64,000 nucleotides of DNA from Rubritalea marina DSM 17716 (GTDB taxonomy: Bacteria > Verrucomicrobiota > Verrucomicrobiia > Verrucomicrobiales > Akkermansiaceae): contig NZ_KB899248.1 of assembly GCF_000378105.1 (NCBI RefSeq), forward strand, positions 1-64,000, given 5' to 3'. Under the pieces are notes generated by a model. That model was not told where the DNA came from and ran no database searches. It saw only the letters and a list, made by a program, of their open reading frames with translations. A program made the translations under genes and the position numbers. The number at the start of each line of letters is the position of its first letter. Within the stretch, counting starts at the first letter, position 1. Positions 36,707 through 43,990 of this stretch are shown piece after piece.

Positions 36707-37249
36707 TTAGGTGGTGGCTCCTCCACGAGCCATCACGACTTTGCCAGTACGGACGGTTTCGACAATTTCGAAGTTGCCGAACATCTTGATGGCTGCGTCG
36801 AGTTTTCCACTGTCTCCTGAAATCATCGCTATGATGGATTCGGGGGTGAGGTCTACGGTTTTGCCATTGAAGTGGTCGATGATCTGAAGCGCGGATGTGC
36901 GGTCTTCTGTGCTCTTGATCAAGAGTTTGATGAGGACGAGTTCCTTGACTACAGAATCATCGGCTTCGTGTTGGATACAATGGATCACGTCGATGAGCTT
37001 TGACACCTGCTTGATGATTTGCTCGAGCCCGTTGGATGAGCCGGTGATGCCGATAGTCATGCGTGAGAATCGTTCGTCACGACCTTCAGACACCACTAGG
37101 GAGTCGATGTTGAAGCCACGGCGTGCGAATACCTGCGTGATGCGCATCAGCACACCCGGCGTGTTGTTGACAAACACAGAGAGGCTATGGCTGCTCTGAT
37201 CCAAGCTGGGTTCAGCAGGAACATCGGTGGTAACAATTTTCTTAGACAT
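36707..37249 (-). CDS. ilvH: Acetolactate synthase small (regulatory) subunit
   Basis: 180-aa regulatory subunit of the first common enzyme of valine/isoleucine/leucine synthesis. It has an N-terminal ACT domain with VFVNNTPGVLMRITQVFARR and FNIDSLVVSEGRDE, where valine binds for feedback control. The C-terminal half is the ALS small-subunit domain. It lies about 60 bp after ilvB on the same strand. Confidence 0.95.
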   Translation of the reverse strand: MSKKIVTTDVPAEPSLDQSSHSLSVFVNNTPGVLMRITQVFARRGFNIDSLVVSEGRDERFSRMTIGITGSSNGLEQIIKQVSKLIDVIHCIQHEADDSVVKELVLIKLLIKSTEDRTSALQIIDHFNGKTVDLTPESIIAMISGDSGKLDAAIKMFGNFEIVETVRTGKVVMARGGATT

Positions 37250-37308
37250 TGTTCTTAAATAGTAAGTGGATTGATTACAAAACGAGTAATGTACGAAACT
37301 GGCAGGGT

Positions 37309-39048
37309 CTAGGTGGATCCAGTTGGTTTAGCCATCTTGTGTTTTGGTGGTTCGATGAGCATGTCTTCGAGTGCGGCGCCCGCAGGGATCATTGGGAACA
37401 CGTTGTCTGTCTTCACGCACTCGGCGTTGATCAGGATAGGACCCTCATTGTACTCGAGTGCCTGCTTCACCACGCGGTCCACATCGGCAGGGCGCTTGAT
37501 GTTCAGTGCCTTGATGCCGTATGCTTGGGCGAGTTTGACGAAGTCTGGGTTACCCTCGAGGTCTACACCAGAGAGGCGGTCGTCGAAGAAGAGTTCCTGC
37601 CACTGGCGCACCATGCCGAGGTAGTGGTTGTTGAGTACCACGATTTTGATTGGCAATTTGTGGATGGCTGCTGTCGCTAGCTCGAAGAGTGTCATCTGGA
37701 ATCCACCATCGCCGCAGAAGGTGATCACGTCGCGGTCCGGGCAGGCGAAGGCTGCGCCAATTGCGGCAGGGAAACCGAAGCCCATGGTGCCGGCGCCGCC
37801 GGAACTGAGCCATGAATGAGTCTTGGCATTGCGGTAGAACTGAGCCGCCCACATTTGGTGCTGACCCACATCAGTGGTTACGATGGCTTCACCCTTGGTT
37901 TGGGTGTTGAAGGAGTCAATCACCTGCTGCATGCGCAGTCCGCCTTGTTTGCGGTAGCCCAGCGGGTACTTCTTTTTGTAGCCATTGAGGTGCTTGTTCC
38001 ATTCTGCATGCTTGGTGGCTTCCACTTCTGTGAGTAGCGCTGACACGGCCGCCTTGGCATCACCTACGATTTCTACATCAGGTGAGATCATCTTGTTCAT
38101 TTCGGCGTGGTCGATATCGATGTGGATGATCTTGGCGTCCGCACAGAACTTGTCTGGCTGGCCAATGATGCGGTCATCGAAGCGCGAGCCGATGTTGAGC
38201 AAGAGGTCACATTCTACCATTGCTTTGTTCGCATAGGCAGTGCCGTGCATGCCGAGCATGCCAAGCGAGAGTGGATGAGTTTCAGGGAGAATCCCCTTAC
38301 CAAGTAGGGTGGTGGTGAATGGACAATCGAGCATTTCCACGAGCTGGAGCAGTTCTTTTTCTGAACGCGCAATCATGGAACCCTGGCCAGCAAGAATCAC
38401 CGGACGCTTCGCCTTCTTGATGAGTGCGGCTGCCTCTTGAATGGCTGCTGGGTCGATGTTGAATGCTTTCTCAGGGTGGTATCCCGGAAGGTCGAAGTCT
38501 TCACTGGTCTTGCTTTTTAGTTTGCCGGTGAATGGTGCGGAGCTGATGTCCTTGGGAATGTCGATGAGTACGGCACCAGGGCGGCCAGAAGTGGCGATGT
38601 GGAATGCCTCGCGAGCAATTCTCGGTAGGTCGTTGGTTTTCTTCACCAAGTAGTTGTGCTTCACCACTGGTATGGTGATGCCAAAGATGTCCGCTTCTTG
38701 GAAGGCGTCTTTACCGAGCATCCAAGTCACCTGCTGACCACAGATCACGATCATTGGAACGGAGTCCATTTGCGCGGTCATTAATCCAGTGATGGTATTG
38801 CCGGCACCTGGGCCAGAGGTCACAAGTACGACAGCGGGCTTGCCAGTAGCTCGTGCGTAGCCGTCGGCCATGTGACACGCTCCTTGCTCGTGGCGTGCCA
38901 GTACGAATTGGATGTTACTTTTGACTGTTTCGAGCGCATCGAAGATCGGGATTGCCGCTCCGCCTGAGTAACCAAATATGTACTCAACGCCTAAGTCATC
39001 AAGGGTCTTGATCAGCGCCTGTGCGCCATCTAACTTTTCTTTAGCCAT
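37309..39048 (-). CDS. ilvB: Acetolactate synthase large (catalytic) subunit
   Basis: 579-aa thiamine-diphosphate and FAD enzyme joining two pyruvates (or pyruvate and 2-oxobutyrate). It starts MAKEKLDGAQALIKTLDDLG; the frame opens earlier at 39150, but those 34 residues are not family-like. The catalytic Glu lies in the RHEQGACHMADGYAR block. Thiamine-diphosphate/Mg binding is GDGGFQMTLFEL..NNHYLGMVRQ. It forms an operon with ilvH. The roughly 500-bp upstream region shows no obvious branched-chain attenuator. Confidence 0.96.
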   Translation of the reverse strand: MAKEKLDGAQALIKTLDDLGVEYIFGYSGGAAIPIFDALETVKSNIQFVLARHEQGACHMADGYARATGKPAVVLVTSGPGAGNTITGLMTAQMDSVPMIVICGQQVTWMLGKDAFQEADIFGITIPVVKHNYLVKKTNDLPRIAREAFHIATSGRPGAVLIDIPKDISSAPFTGKLKSKTSEDFDLPGYHPEKAFNIDPAAIQEAAALIKKAKRPVILAGQGSMIARSEKELLQLVEMLDCPFTTTLLGKGILPETHPLSLGMLGMHGTAYANKAMVECDLLLNIGSRFDDRIIGQPDKFCADAKIIHIDIDHAEMNKMISPDVEIVGDAKAAVSALLTEVEATKHAEWNKHLNGYKKKYPLGYRKQGGLRMQQVIDSFNTQTKGEAIVTTDVGQHQMWAAQFYRNAKTHSWLSSGGAGTMGFGFPAAIGAAFACPDRDVITFCGDGGFQMTLFELATAAIHKLPIKIVVLNNHYLGMVRQWQELFFDDRLSGVDLEGNPDFVKLAQAYGIKALNIKRPADVDRVVKQALEYNEGPILINAECVKTDNVFPMIPAGAALEDMLIEPPKHKMAKPTGST

Positions 39049-39166
39049 GGTGAAAATTGTGTTGTTTCGTGGAATGTGCCACTGTTTTCGATTTAGTAAA
39101 CCACAAAATGGTGAAAATTTCAGCAAGTTTGAGTATTTTTTGAATTTCACCCTCTAAAGTTTTGAG

Positions 39167-39508
39167 TTAATCGAGGTAAAGTTGGAATTTCTGTTCCTCG
39201 TTGTTTTGTAAAATGTGATTATGAAGGCGACTTTCCACTTTAGTTTTGCTTGAGTGCGTGCAACAAGCGCCCTTGCTGGGAACGGAGTGGTGGGATGCAA
39301 GGCCATTGCTACCTGAGGCGGGGCTGGTGGAGGTGATACTGCCAATCGAGATGCTCTGGCCTCTACTAAATGAAGTGAGCACACTCTTACTGAGCATATT
39401 AGTCAGATTCGCAGCAGCCGCGGACGAGGGCTGGAGAGACGGTGCGCGTATGGCGACGAGCAATCCGAGCTTTAGATGGCTACGGTTTAGCCGATAAAGC
39501 ATCGGCAT
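39167..39508 (-). CDS. Possible small ORF between the tRNA remnant and ilvB
   Basis: 113-aa reading frame whose ATG at 39508 is preceded at 6 nt by AAGGAG on the minus strand. The product is rich in Ser, Leu and Ala (MPMLYRLNRSHLKLGLL at the start) and matches no family I know. Upstream the frame runs through the tRNA fragment, which is coincidental. It could be a real short gene or a chance ORF with a good ribosome site. No other gene is visible in 39049-39552. Confidence 0.25.
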   Translation of the reverse strand: MPMLYRLNRSHLKLGLLVAIRAPSLQPSSAAAANLTNMLSKSVLTSFSRGQSISIGSITSTSPASGSNGLASHHSVPSKGACCTHSSKTKVESRLHNHILQNNEEQKFQLYLD

Positions 39509-39552
39509 GATGGACTCCTTAAACGTAGTATTGAGTCCAAATAAGGATGAAT

Positions 39553-39597
39553 TGGTAGGGCCGGTGGGACTTGAACCCACGACCAAGGGATTATGAG
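39553..39597 (-). other. 3' half of a tRNA(CAU): attachment site of an integrated island
   Basis: The minus strand reads as a tRNA from the anticodon loop CTCATAA (39597-39591, anticodon CAU) through a good T-arm (GTGGGTTCAAGTCCCAC), the 3' acceptor strand CGGCCCT, discriminator A and CCA (39553-39555). The 5' half is missing: upstream sequence does not pair with the anticodon stem. Loss exactly at the anticodon loop is the footprint left by tyrosine-recombinase integration. The anticodon fits tRNA-Met or lysidine-modified tRNA-Ile2. The intact copy should be at the far island end, beyond the window. Confidence 0.8.
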
Positions 39598-39621
39598 TTT
39601 GTAGATTTCACTTCTCGACTA

Positions 39622-39647
39622 GTCTCACTCTGTCTCACCTCGTCTCA
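39622..39647. repeat. Three GTCTCA hexamers at 10-bp spacing beside the attachment site
   Basis: GTCTCA starts at 39622, 39632 and 39642, one helical turn apart, 25-50 bp from the tRNA break and just before the integrase fragment. Two more copies occur at 40562 and 40580, inside an 18-bp tandem repeat. The phasing suggests arm-type or accessory-protein sites of the recombinase, which is inference. Confidence 0.6.
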
Positions 39648-39692
39648 TTAACCCCTTATTTTATATGGGTTTATGGACTTTTTTGATTCGAC

Positions 39693-40045
39693 ATGGGCGG
39701 ACAGGTGCAGTTTACTTTGGACATGAAAAACCGGACAGAAACCGGACAGTGGAACAAGCAAGGGACTGCTGTCAAACTAGGAAAAGACGACGTGCGCTAC
39801 TGGAAGAGCCGTCTCAAGAAACGCTCTTACAAGAGCGGCGGGAAGACTGTGGAAATTAAAGAATGGCAAGTTCGCTTGTTTTCCGGCTCGTCCGAGGAGT
39901 GGTTCAATCTTGGCACTCAGAACCAAGCGGCAGCCGCTCGCCACGCTCGGGACATCTACCTCCACCTCAGAGCGAACGGAATGGCCGAAACGGTTGCCCG
40001 CTTCAAAGCCAAGCCGCAGGAGGAAACCAAGGTCTCCACTTTCTT
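39693..40045 (+). pseudogene. Truncated tyrosine recombinase (integrase), N-terminal part only
   Basis: About 117 residues resemble the N-terminal arm-binding part of phage-type integrases of this phylum: EWQVRLFSGSSEEWFNLGTQ, then NQAAAARHARDIYLHLRANG. After KPQEETKVSTF (near 40045) the similarity ends and no catalytic domain with R..H.R..Y follows in any frame. The reading frame then continues for 40 unrelated codons to 40166. It lies next to the tRNA remnant, where the island's integrase is expected, so the element is probably no longer mobile by its own enzyme. Confidence 0.7.
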
Positions 40046-40309
40046 AGACGGTGGTTTCTTCTCGGCGATCTTGTATCCCGGAGCCTTTTCCGGGGGATTG
40101 AGGTTGATGAAACGAAGAGGGTTAAGCTCCGTGCTCAAGCCAGACTCATCCAGCACGCATCGCTGACCATCCCTTTCGATGTAGGGAACCTGCGGCTCGC
40201 CTTTCGAGGCAGGCCACTCGCGCACGTAGCGACGACCATCGCGCTCAATGGCCTCAGGGCCACTTGGCTGGTAGTTGTGAAATAGAATTGGAAAATTGGG
40301 ATCGCTCAT
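40041..40309 (-). pseudogene. Hypothetical protein truncated at the integrase junction
   Basis: A minus-strand frame starting MSDPNFPILFHNYQPSGPEA contains two similar blocks, IERDGRRYV and IERDGQRCV. After about 90 residues it runs into the reverse complement of the integrase remnant, near 40041. The antisense part is not protein-like, so the true 3' end seems lost in the same deletion that cut the integrase. Its family is unknown to me. Confidence 0.45.
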
Positions 40310-40519
40310 GCGAATGAAACGAAAAGAAGAGCGCTCTCATCCGCTTCGCTGATTCATTCCTGCAAAACCCCAGCAAAACGGTCAGATTTTCGGAAGTTGC
40401 CGACTGAGGTGATCGCGGAGCTGCTCGCCGTGAAGGAGATTTTGAAAAAAGCTTCTCTGCACGACTTCTCCTTTTTCTGTTTCGGGCATCGGGGTGCAAA
40501 CAGAACAAAGGAGTTCATC

Positions 40520-40761
40520 ATGACAAACGAAAAGCAAACAAAAGCAAAACCATCCCATCGTGTCTCACCATCCCATCGTGTCTCATTCTCACGCATCATC
40601 GGCAACAATGACGATGGCAGTGACAAACTCGGACAGCACGTGAAATCGGAGCCGTCAGGGAACGCCGAAGCGACAAGAAAGGTGGAATCCTCCAGCTCGA
40701 CCATATTCCCGTCGAACTTACTCGTCACGAAGGCGTAATCTTCATCGTTCCGGTGGAATAA
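40520..40761 (+). pseudogene. Frameshifted conserved small gene
   Basis: An ATG at 40520 with AAAGGAG 8 nt upstream opens MTNEKQTKAKPSHRVS, then FSRIIGNNDDGSDKLG. At about 40633 the sensible reading moves to another frame: REIGAVRERRSDKKGG continues as ILQLDHIPVELTRHEGVIFI and ends VPVE with TAA at 40759-40761. One missing base after CTCGGA would explain it. The two halves together look like one small conserved island protein of about 80 aa. Its function is unknown. Confidence 0.6.
40550..40585 (+). repeat. 18-bp in-frame tandem duplication
   Basis: CCATCCCATCGTGTCTCA occurs twice, at 40550-40567 and 40568-40585, giving PSHRVS twice near the N-terminus of the frameshifted gene. Each copy includes GTCTCA, the hexamer repeated near the attachment site. 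Confidence 0.85.
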
Positions 40762-40776
40762 GCTAACCCTGCTGGG

Positions 40777-40813
40777 AGAACTCTGGCCAGAGAGCTATCT
40801 TAGCCAGAGTTCT
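40777..40813 (+). terminator. Stem-loop after the frameshifted gene
   Basis: Perfect 11-bp stem AGAACTCTGGC/GCCAGAGTTCT (40777-40787 with 40803-40813) with a 15-nt loop, followed by TCTTGCC. It starts 16 bp after the TAA at 40761. The T-run is poor, so terminator function is uncertain. No gene is visible between here and 41000. Confidence 0.5.
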
Positions 40814-40962
40814 TCTTGCCTCTTCGCAAGAGTAGCTGCTTGAGAGCAAGACTTAGTAGTGTCGTCAAAGCACCTTGATTCATCAAATCTGACCTTTATT
40901 AACAAACTGCTCAGGCCTTTTCCGAGCGCGAATGCGGTGCTGCTAAGAAAATCTTAAATTTC

Positions 40963-40991
40963 TTGACACCTGTCCTTCCAGACCTTAGAAA
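40963..40991 (+). promoter_or_regulatory. Predicted promoter of efflux cluster 1
   Basis: A consensus TTGACA (40963-40968) is followed after exactly 17 bp by TAGAAA (40986-40991). Transcription would start near 40998-41000, very close to the first possible codons of the small leader gene, giving a very short 5' leader. No operator palindrome or MerR-type 19-20-bp spacer is seen. Confidence 0.6.
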
Positions 40992-41039
40992 ACACTCATC
41001 GCAAGATTTATCACATCTGTAGTAGCGCTCGTCGCAATC

Positions 41040-41414
41040 TTGTCTATGACACTCACTATGGTGTCAGCAGTGGGTTTATGCGTGAGCACGACAGAAATTT
41101 TCGTCGGCCAGCATGAAGTCGAAGGACATTCAGACTGTTCGCATTCTGACGAAGAAGAAACTCCTCCAGATTGCACTGATGGGCAGGAGCCTTGCGATGG
41201 TCAGCATTTGGAAATTGATCTAGAGGTTGATGATTTTGTTCGCTCCTCTTCAGGAAGCGAGAATGCGCCTTCAGACGACGGTCTTTGCGCATCGCTTATT
41301 TCATTCTCTGCAGATAAATATTTTCGCCCTCGGAGACAAATTCTTCCGTCGGACTTTGCCAGACCGCCACCGGATCTTCCGGTTTTTCTGCGTTTTGGTG
41401 TGATGAGGCTTTGA
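41040..41414 (+). CDS. Small exported Cys/His/acid-rich protein heading efflux cluster 1
   Basis: About 124 aa from a TTG at 41040 (ATG at 41046 also possible). The hydrophobic, signal-like stretch extends upstream in the same frame (RFITSVVALVAILSMTLTMV) but no ATG, GTG or TTG precedes it before the stop at 40986, so the true start is unclear. The mature part has metal-ligand-rich text: GQHEVEGHSDCSHSDEEE, PPDCTDGQEPCDGQHLE. I do not recognise the family. Small Cys/His-rich proteins such as CopL are known near copper genes, which is analogy only. Its stop codon lies in an inverted repeat with the next gene's start. Confidence 0.6.
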   Translation: MSMTLTMVSAVGLCVSTTEIFVGQHEVEGHSDCSHSDEEETPPDCTDGQEPCDGQHLEIDLEVDDFVRSSSGSENAPSDDGLCASLISFSADKYFRPRRQILPSDFARPPPDLPVFLRFGVMRL

Positions 41415-41530
41415 TGCCAGTAGCTCCACGGCACAAGTGCGTGCCGTGATGAATCGATGTTCCTGCCCTCCCGATGATCGGTGTGAGGCACTTTTGGTCA
41501 CATTCACCAGCTACCGGCATGAAAGCCTTA
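41404..41530 (+). promoter_or_regulatory. Long inverted repeat joining leader stop codon and czcC-like start codon
   Basis: Bases 41404-41425 pair with 41509-41530: 19 Watson-Crick pairs, one G-U and two mismatches over 22 positions. The left arm holds the leader's TGA (41412-41414), and the right arm holds the ATG (41519-41521) of the outer-membrane gene. The 83-nt loop contains a perfect 8-bp hairpin CACGGCAC/GTGCCGTG (41427-41434 with 41441-41448). In RNA this would hide the downstream start until a ribosome reached the leader's stop codon. Confidence 0.75.
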
Positions 41531-42817
41531 TTCTATTTTACTCCTACTCTTTTTCTAACAGTCTCCTGCTCATCCCAGACAACTCAGTTTCCCATTGTTC
41601 CCGCCACACCTCCAGCGAAGAAAATCGCGGTCGAGAGGATAGGCTCCATTGACAATGAAAACGTTGCTCTGACTTTGTCCAATCTCCGTAGTTTAGTGCA
41701 GCGGAATAACCCAAACCTTGCAGCTGCACGAAAATTGATCGATGCCGCGCAAGGGCGGCTACAGAAAGCTGGTTTGCGATCGAACCCCACTGTGGAGGTG
41801 GAATTCGAGACGACCGCGAATCTACGCGAGCCCTTCCTCATCGCCGGAATCTCTCGCAGCTTTCCAAGAACCAATCGACTCCTTCTCGAAAAACGCGTCT
41901 CGGCACCACTCGTCGAAGCCGCTCGTGCTGAGGTCGCCAATGCGGAGCGACTGCTCGTAGGCGAAGCCCGCGAACAGCTCGTTGAGGTCCTCGCTCTAAG
42001 AGAGGTGAAAGGCTTATTGCAGGAGCAGTCTGAAAATGCTCAAGAACTGGCCGACTTCATTAACGAGGCGGCGGCCCGTGGTGAAGCGTCTCTGTTAGAG
42101 GTGCCTACAGCTGAGATCGAGGTGACTCGTATTCATACGAAGGCTGAGCAAATTCAGATTCAGATCGATCTTGCGGAAGCCAAGTTGAAACCAATCTTAG
42201 GCTTCAATCCAGAAGCGAAACTGGCTGTCGCAGGCGCGCTTCCTCCAACGAGTCTGCCACCCATGCAGGTCAGTGTGCCACGGGATAGACCAGACCTCGT
42301 CGCGGCGAAGCTCCGTGCAAAGTCTGCTACGGAAAACATTCACCTCACACAGGCTGAGGGAATTCCTGACTACGATCTTGGCGTTTATGCAGGATTGGGA
42401 CGCGAGGAGGATGAGCCCGAAGGTGGAGAGCTTGAAGGAATCATCGGTGTTCGCTTTAGCATGCCTCTGGGAAGAGATCCGAAAACTCCCGGAGCCCTTC
42501 GCGAGGCTCATGCGGAGCGAGATCGTCTTGATCTCACGACCCTTGCTCTCCGGAAATCGATCACTGCCGAAGTCCGCGCTGCCTACGGTGAAATGGCCCA
42601 ATGGCAGAAGCTGGCAGTGCGAATTAATCAGGACCTGATTCCCAAAGCACGCGAGAATCTCTTCCAAATCCGCACCGCTTATCAAGACGGCCAGGTGCCG
42701 CTACAAGATGTCCTTCGCGCTCGCGAGCAGGAGCTTTCGCTCAAGCTCACCCTTATCGAAGCTCGCCAGAATTTTCACAAAGCCCGTTCGCGCTACCTCA
42801 CTGCGACCAACGGCTAA
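41519..42817 (+). CDS. TolC-family outer-membrane lipoprotein of metal efflux (CzcC-like)
   Basis: 432-aa outer-membrane channel component. The start at 41519 gives a proper lipoprotein signal (MKALFYFTPTLFLTVSC, lipobox LTVSC), which the upstream ATG at 41474 would spoil. It has two helical OEP repeats, with LAAARKLIDAAQGRLQKAGL, NPTVEVEFE, VRFSMPLGRDPKTPGAL and a C-terminal AREQELSLKLTLIEARQNFH. Extra repeats of Glu/Arg-rich helix are typical of this family. It precedes the adaptor by 27 bp and is part of a CzcCBA-type operon. Confidence 0.85.
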   Translation: MKALFYFTPTLFLTVSCSSQTTQFPIVPATPPAKKIAVERIGSIDNENVALTLSNLRSLVQRNNPNLAAARKLIDAAQGRLQKAGLRSNPTVEVEFETTANLREPFLIAGISRSFPRTNRLLLEKRVSAPLVEAARAEVANAERLLVGEAREQLVEVLALREVKGLLQEQSENAQELADFINEAAARGEASLLEVPTAEIEVTRIHTKAEQIQIQIDLAEAKLKPILGFNPEAKLAVAGALPPTSLPPMQVSVPRDRPDLVAAKLRAKSATENIHLTQAEGIPDYDLGVYAGLGREEDEPEGGELEGIIGVRFSMPLGRDPKTPGALREAHAERDRLDLTTLALRKSITAEVRAAYGEMAQWQKLAVRINQDLIPKARENLFQIRTAYQDGQVPLQDVLRAREQELSLKLTLIEARQNFHKARSRYLTATNG

Positions 42818-42844
42818 CTCTCACTCACACACTTTTTTAATCCA

Positions 42845-43990
42845 ATGAAACACTCATCATTTTTTCTCCTTTCACTTCTCTGCCTCACATCGCTCCACGC
42901 TGAGGAAGCGATCGATCCAGAACGCATTGCTAACACCATCATTCTCAATGACTCGGGGGTGAAAAATCTCCGTCTCGAGACCATCGAAGTCGACGAGCGT
43001 GAGTTTAATGAATCCGTCTTTGCGATTGGTCGTGTCGAAGACATCCCCGGACGTGGTTACGCCTTGTCTTCACGGATTCTAGGCCGTGCCGTCAAAGTGA
43101 ATACGCGCCTCGGAGATCGTGTCGAAAAAGGCGACACCTTGGTCGAGGTCGAAAGCCGCCAGCCCGGGAATCCTCCTCCAGTCATCGCTCTTAAAGCACT
43201 GCGCGATGGCGTGGTCACTGAGGCAAATGTCATCGAAGGGAAACCTGTGAGTCCGGATGGCTCTTTACTAACAATCGCTGACCGCACCATGATGTGGGTC
43301 ACTGCTGAAATCCCCGAACAGCGCGCTGCCAAGATCAAAATAGGCACCAAGGCCGAAGTGACCTTTCCCGCTCTCGAAGGCGAGCCTGTCATGGCCACAC
43401 TTCTCAGTTTTGGAGTGGAAGCCGATGCGTCCGCTGGATCCATTCACGGCATTTTCGAACTCGCCAATCCCACCGGCTGTCTCAGTCCCGGCATGCGAGC
43501 CGAGCTGAACATTATCATCTCCACCCGAGAGGATGTCATGGCAGTCCCGGAATCCTCAATTCAAGGTAACCCGTCATCACGAGTCGTCTATGTGAAGGAC
43601 TTCGAGCTTGATAACTCCTATGTCAAAGCTCCCGTAGTGCTCGGTGCGAGCAGTGGTGGTTGGGTTGAGGTGTTAGAAGGGCTTTTCCCCGGCGACGAGG
43701 TGGTCACTCGTGGTTCATACGCGCTTGGTTTCGCTGGAGGTGGTAGTGGCATTTCGCTAAAAGAAGCACTGGATGCTGCCCACGGTCACGAGCACAATGA
43801 AGACGGGTCAGAAATGACTCCTGAGCAAAAAGCTGCGAAAGAAAAACCCTATGATGACGACCACGGTCACGAAGGAGGCAATGCTCCAAAATGGCTCATT
43901 TACTACGCAGCTGGTATCACGCTCGCTTTTCTAATCAGCCTCCAGCAGCTCTGGAACAAGCGCAGAAAGGAGAACTCATCTCATGCTTAA
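42845..43990 (+). CDS. RND efflux periplasmic adaptor (CzcB-like) with His-rich tail and C-terminal membrane helix
   Basis: 381-aa membrane-fusion protein linking pump and outer-membrane channel. It has a signal peptide (about 1-19, ending SLHA), then a lipoyl-like domain (VNTRLGDRVEKGDTLVEVES) and the beta-barrel region. Unusually, residues about 305-345 are rich in His/Asp/Glu (DAAHGHEHNEDGSE, DDDHGHEGGN), and a C-terminal membrane helix (WLIYYAAGITLAFLISL) with basic end follows. The last 8 bp overlap the pump gene, so the two are translationally coupled. Likely Zn/Co/Cd/Ni, inferred from the neighbours. Confidence 0.88.
   Translation: MKHSSFFLLSLLCLTSLHAEEAIDPERIANTIILNDSGVKNLRLETIEVDEREFNESVFAIGRVEDIPGRGYALSSRILGRAVKVNTRLGDRVEKGDTLVEVESRQPGNPPPVIALKALRDGVVTEANVIEGKPVSPDGSLLTIADRTMMWVTAEIPEQRAAKIKIGTKAEVTFPALEGEPVMATLLSFGVEADASAGSIHGIFELANPTGCLSPGMRAELNIIISTREDVMAVPESSIQGNPSSRVVYVKDFELDNSYVKAPVVLGASSGGWVEVLEGLFPGDEVVTRGSYALGFAGGGSGISLKEALDAAHGHEHNEDGSEMTPEQKAAKEKPYDDDHGHEGGNAPKWLIYYAAGITLAFLISLQQLWNKRRKENSSHA

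Noticed and set aside
39509-39586. Start of the small minus-strand frame within the tRNA remnant
   Set aside because: MVVGSSPTGPT is the usual accidental translation across a tRNA gene.
40354-40728. 124-aa minus-strand frame over the frameshifted island gene
   Set aside because: It is antisense to a plus-strand gene with a good ribosome site and coherent two-frame protein, and it has no recognisable features of its own.
39598-41000. Insertion sequence at the island edge
   Set aside because: No transposase reading frame and no terminal inverted repeats are visible. The decayed genes fit an integrase-type element better.
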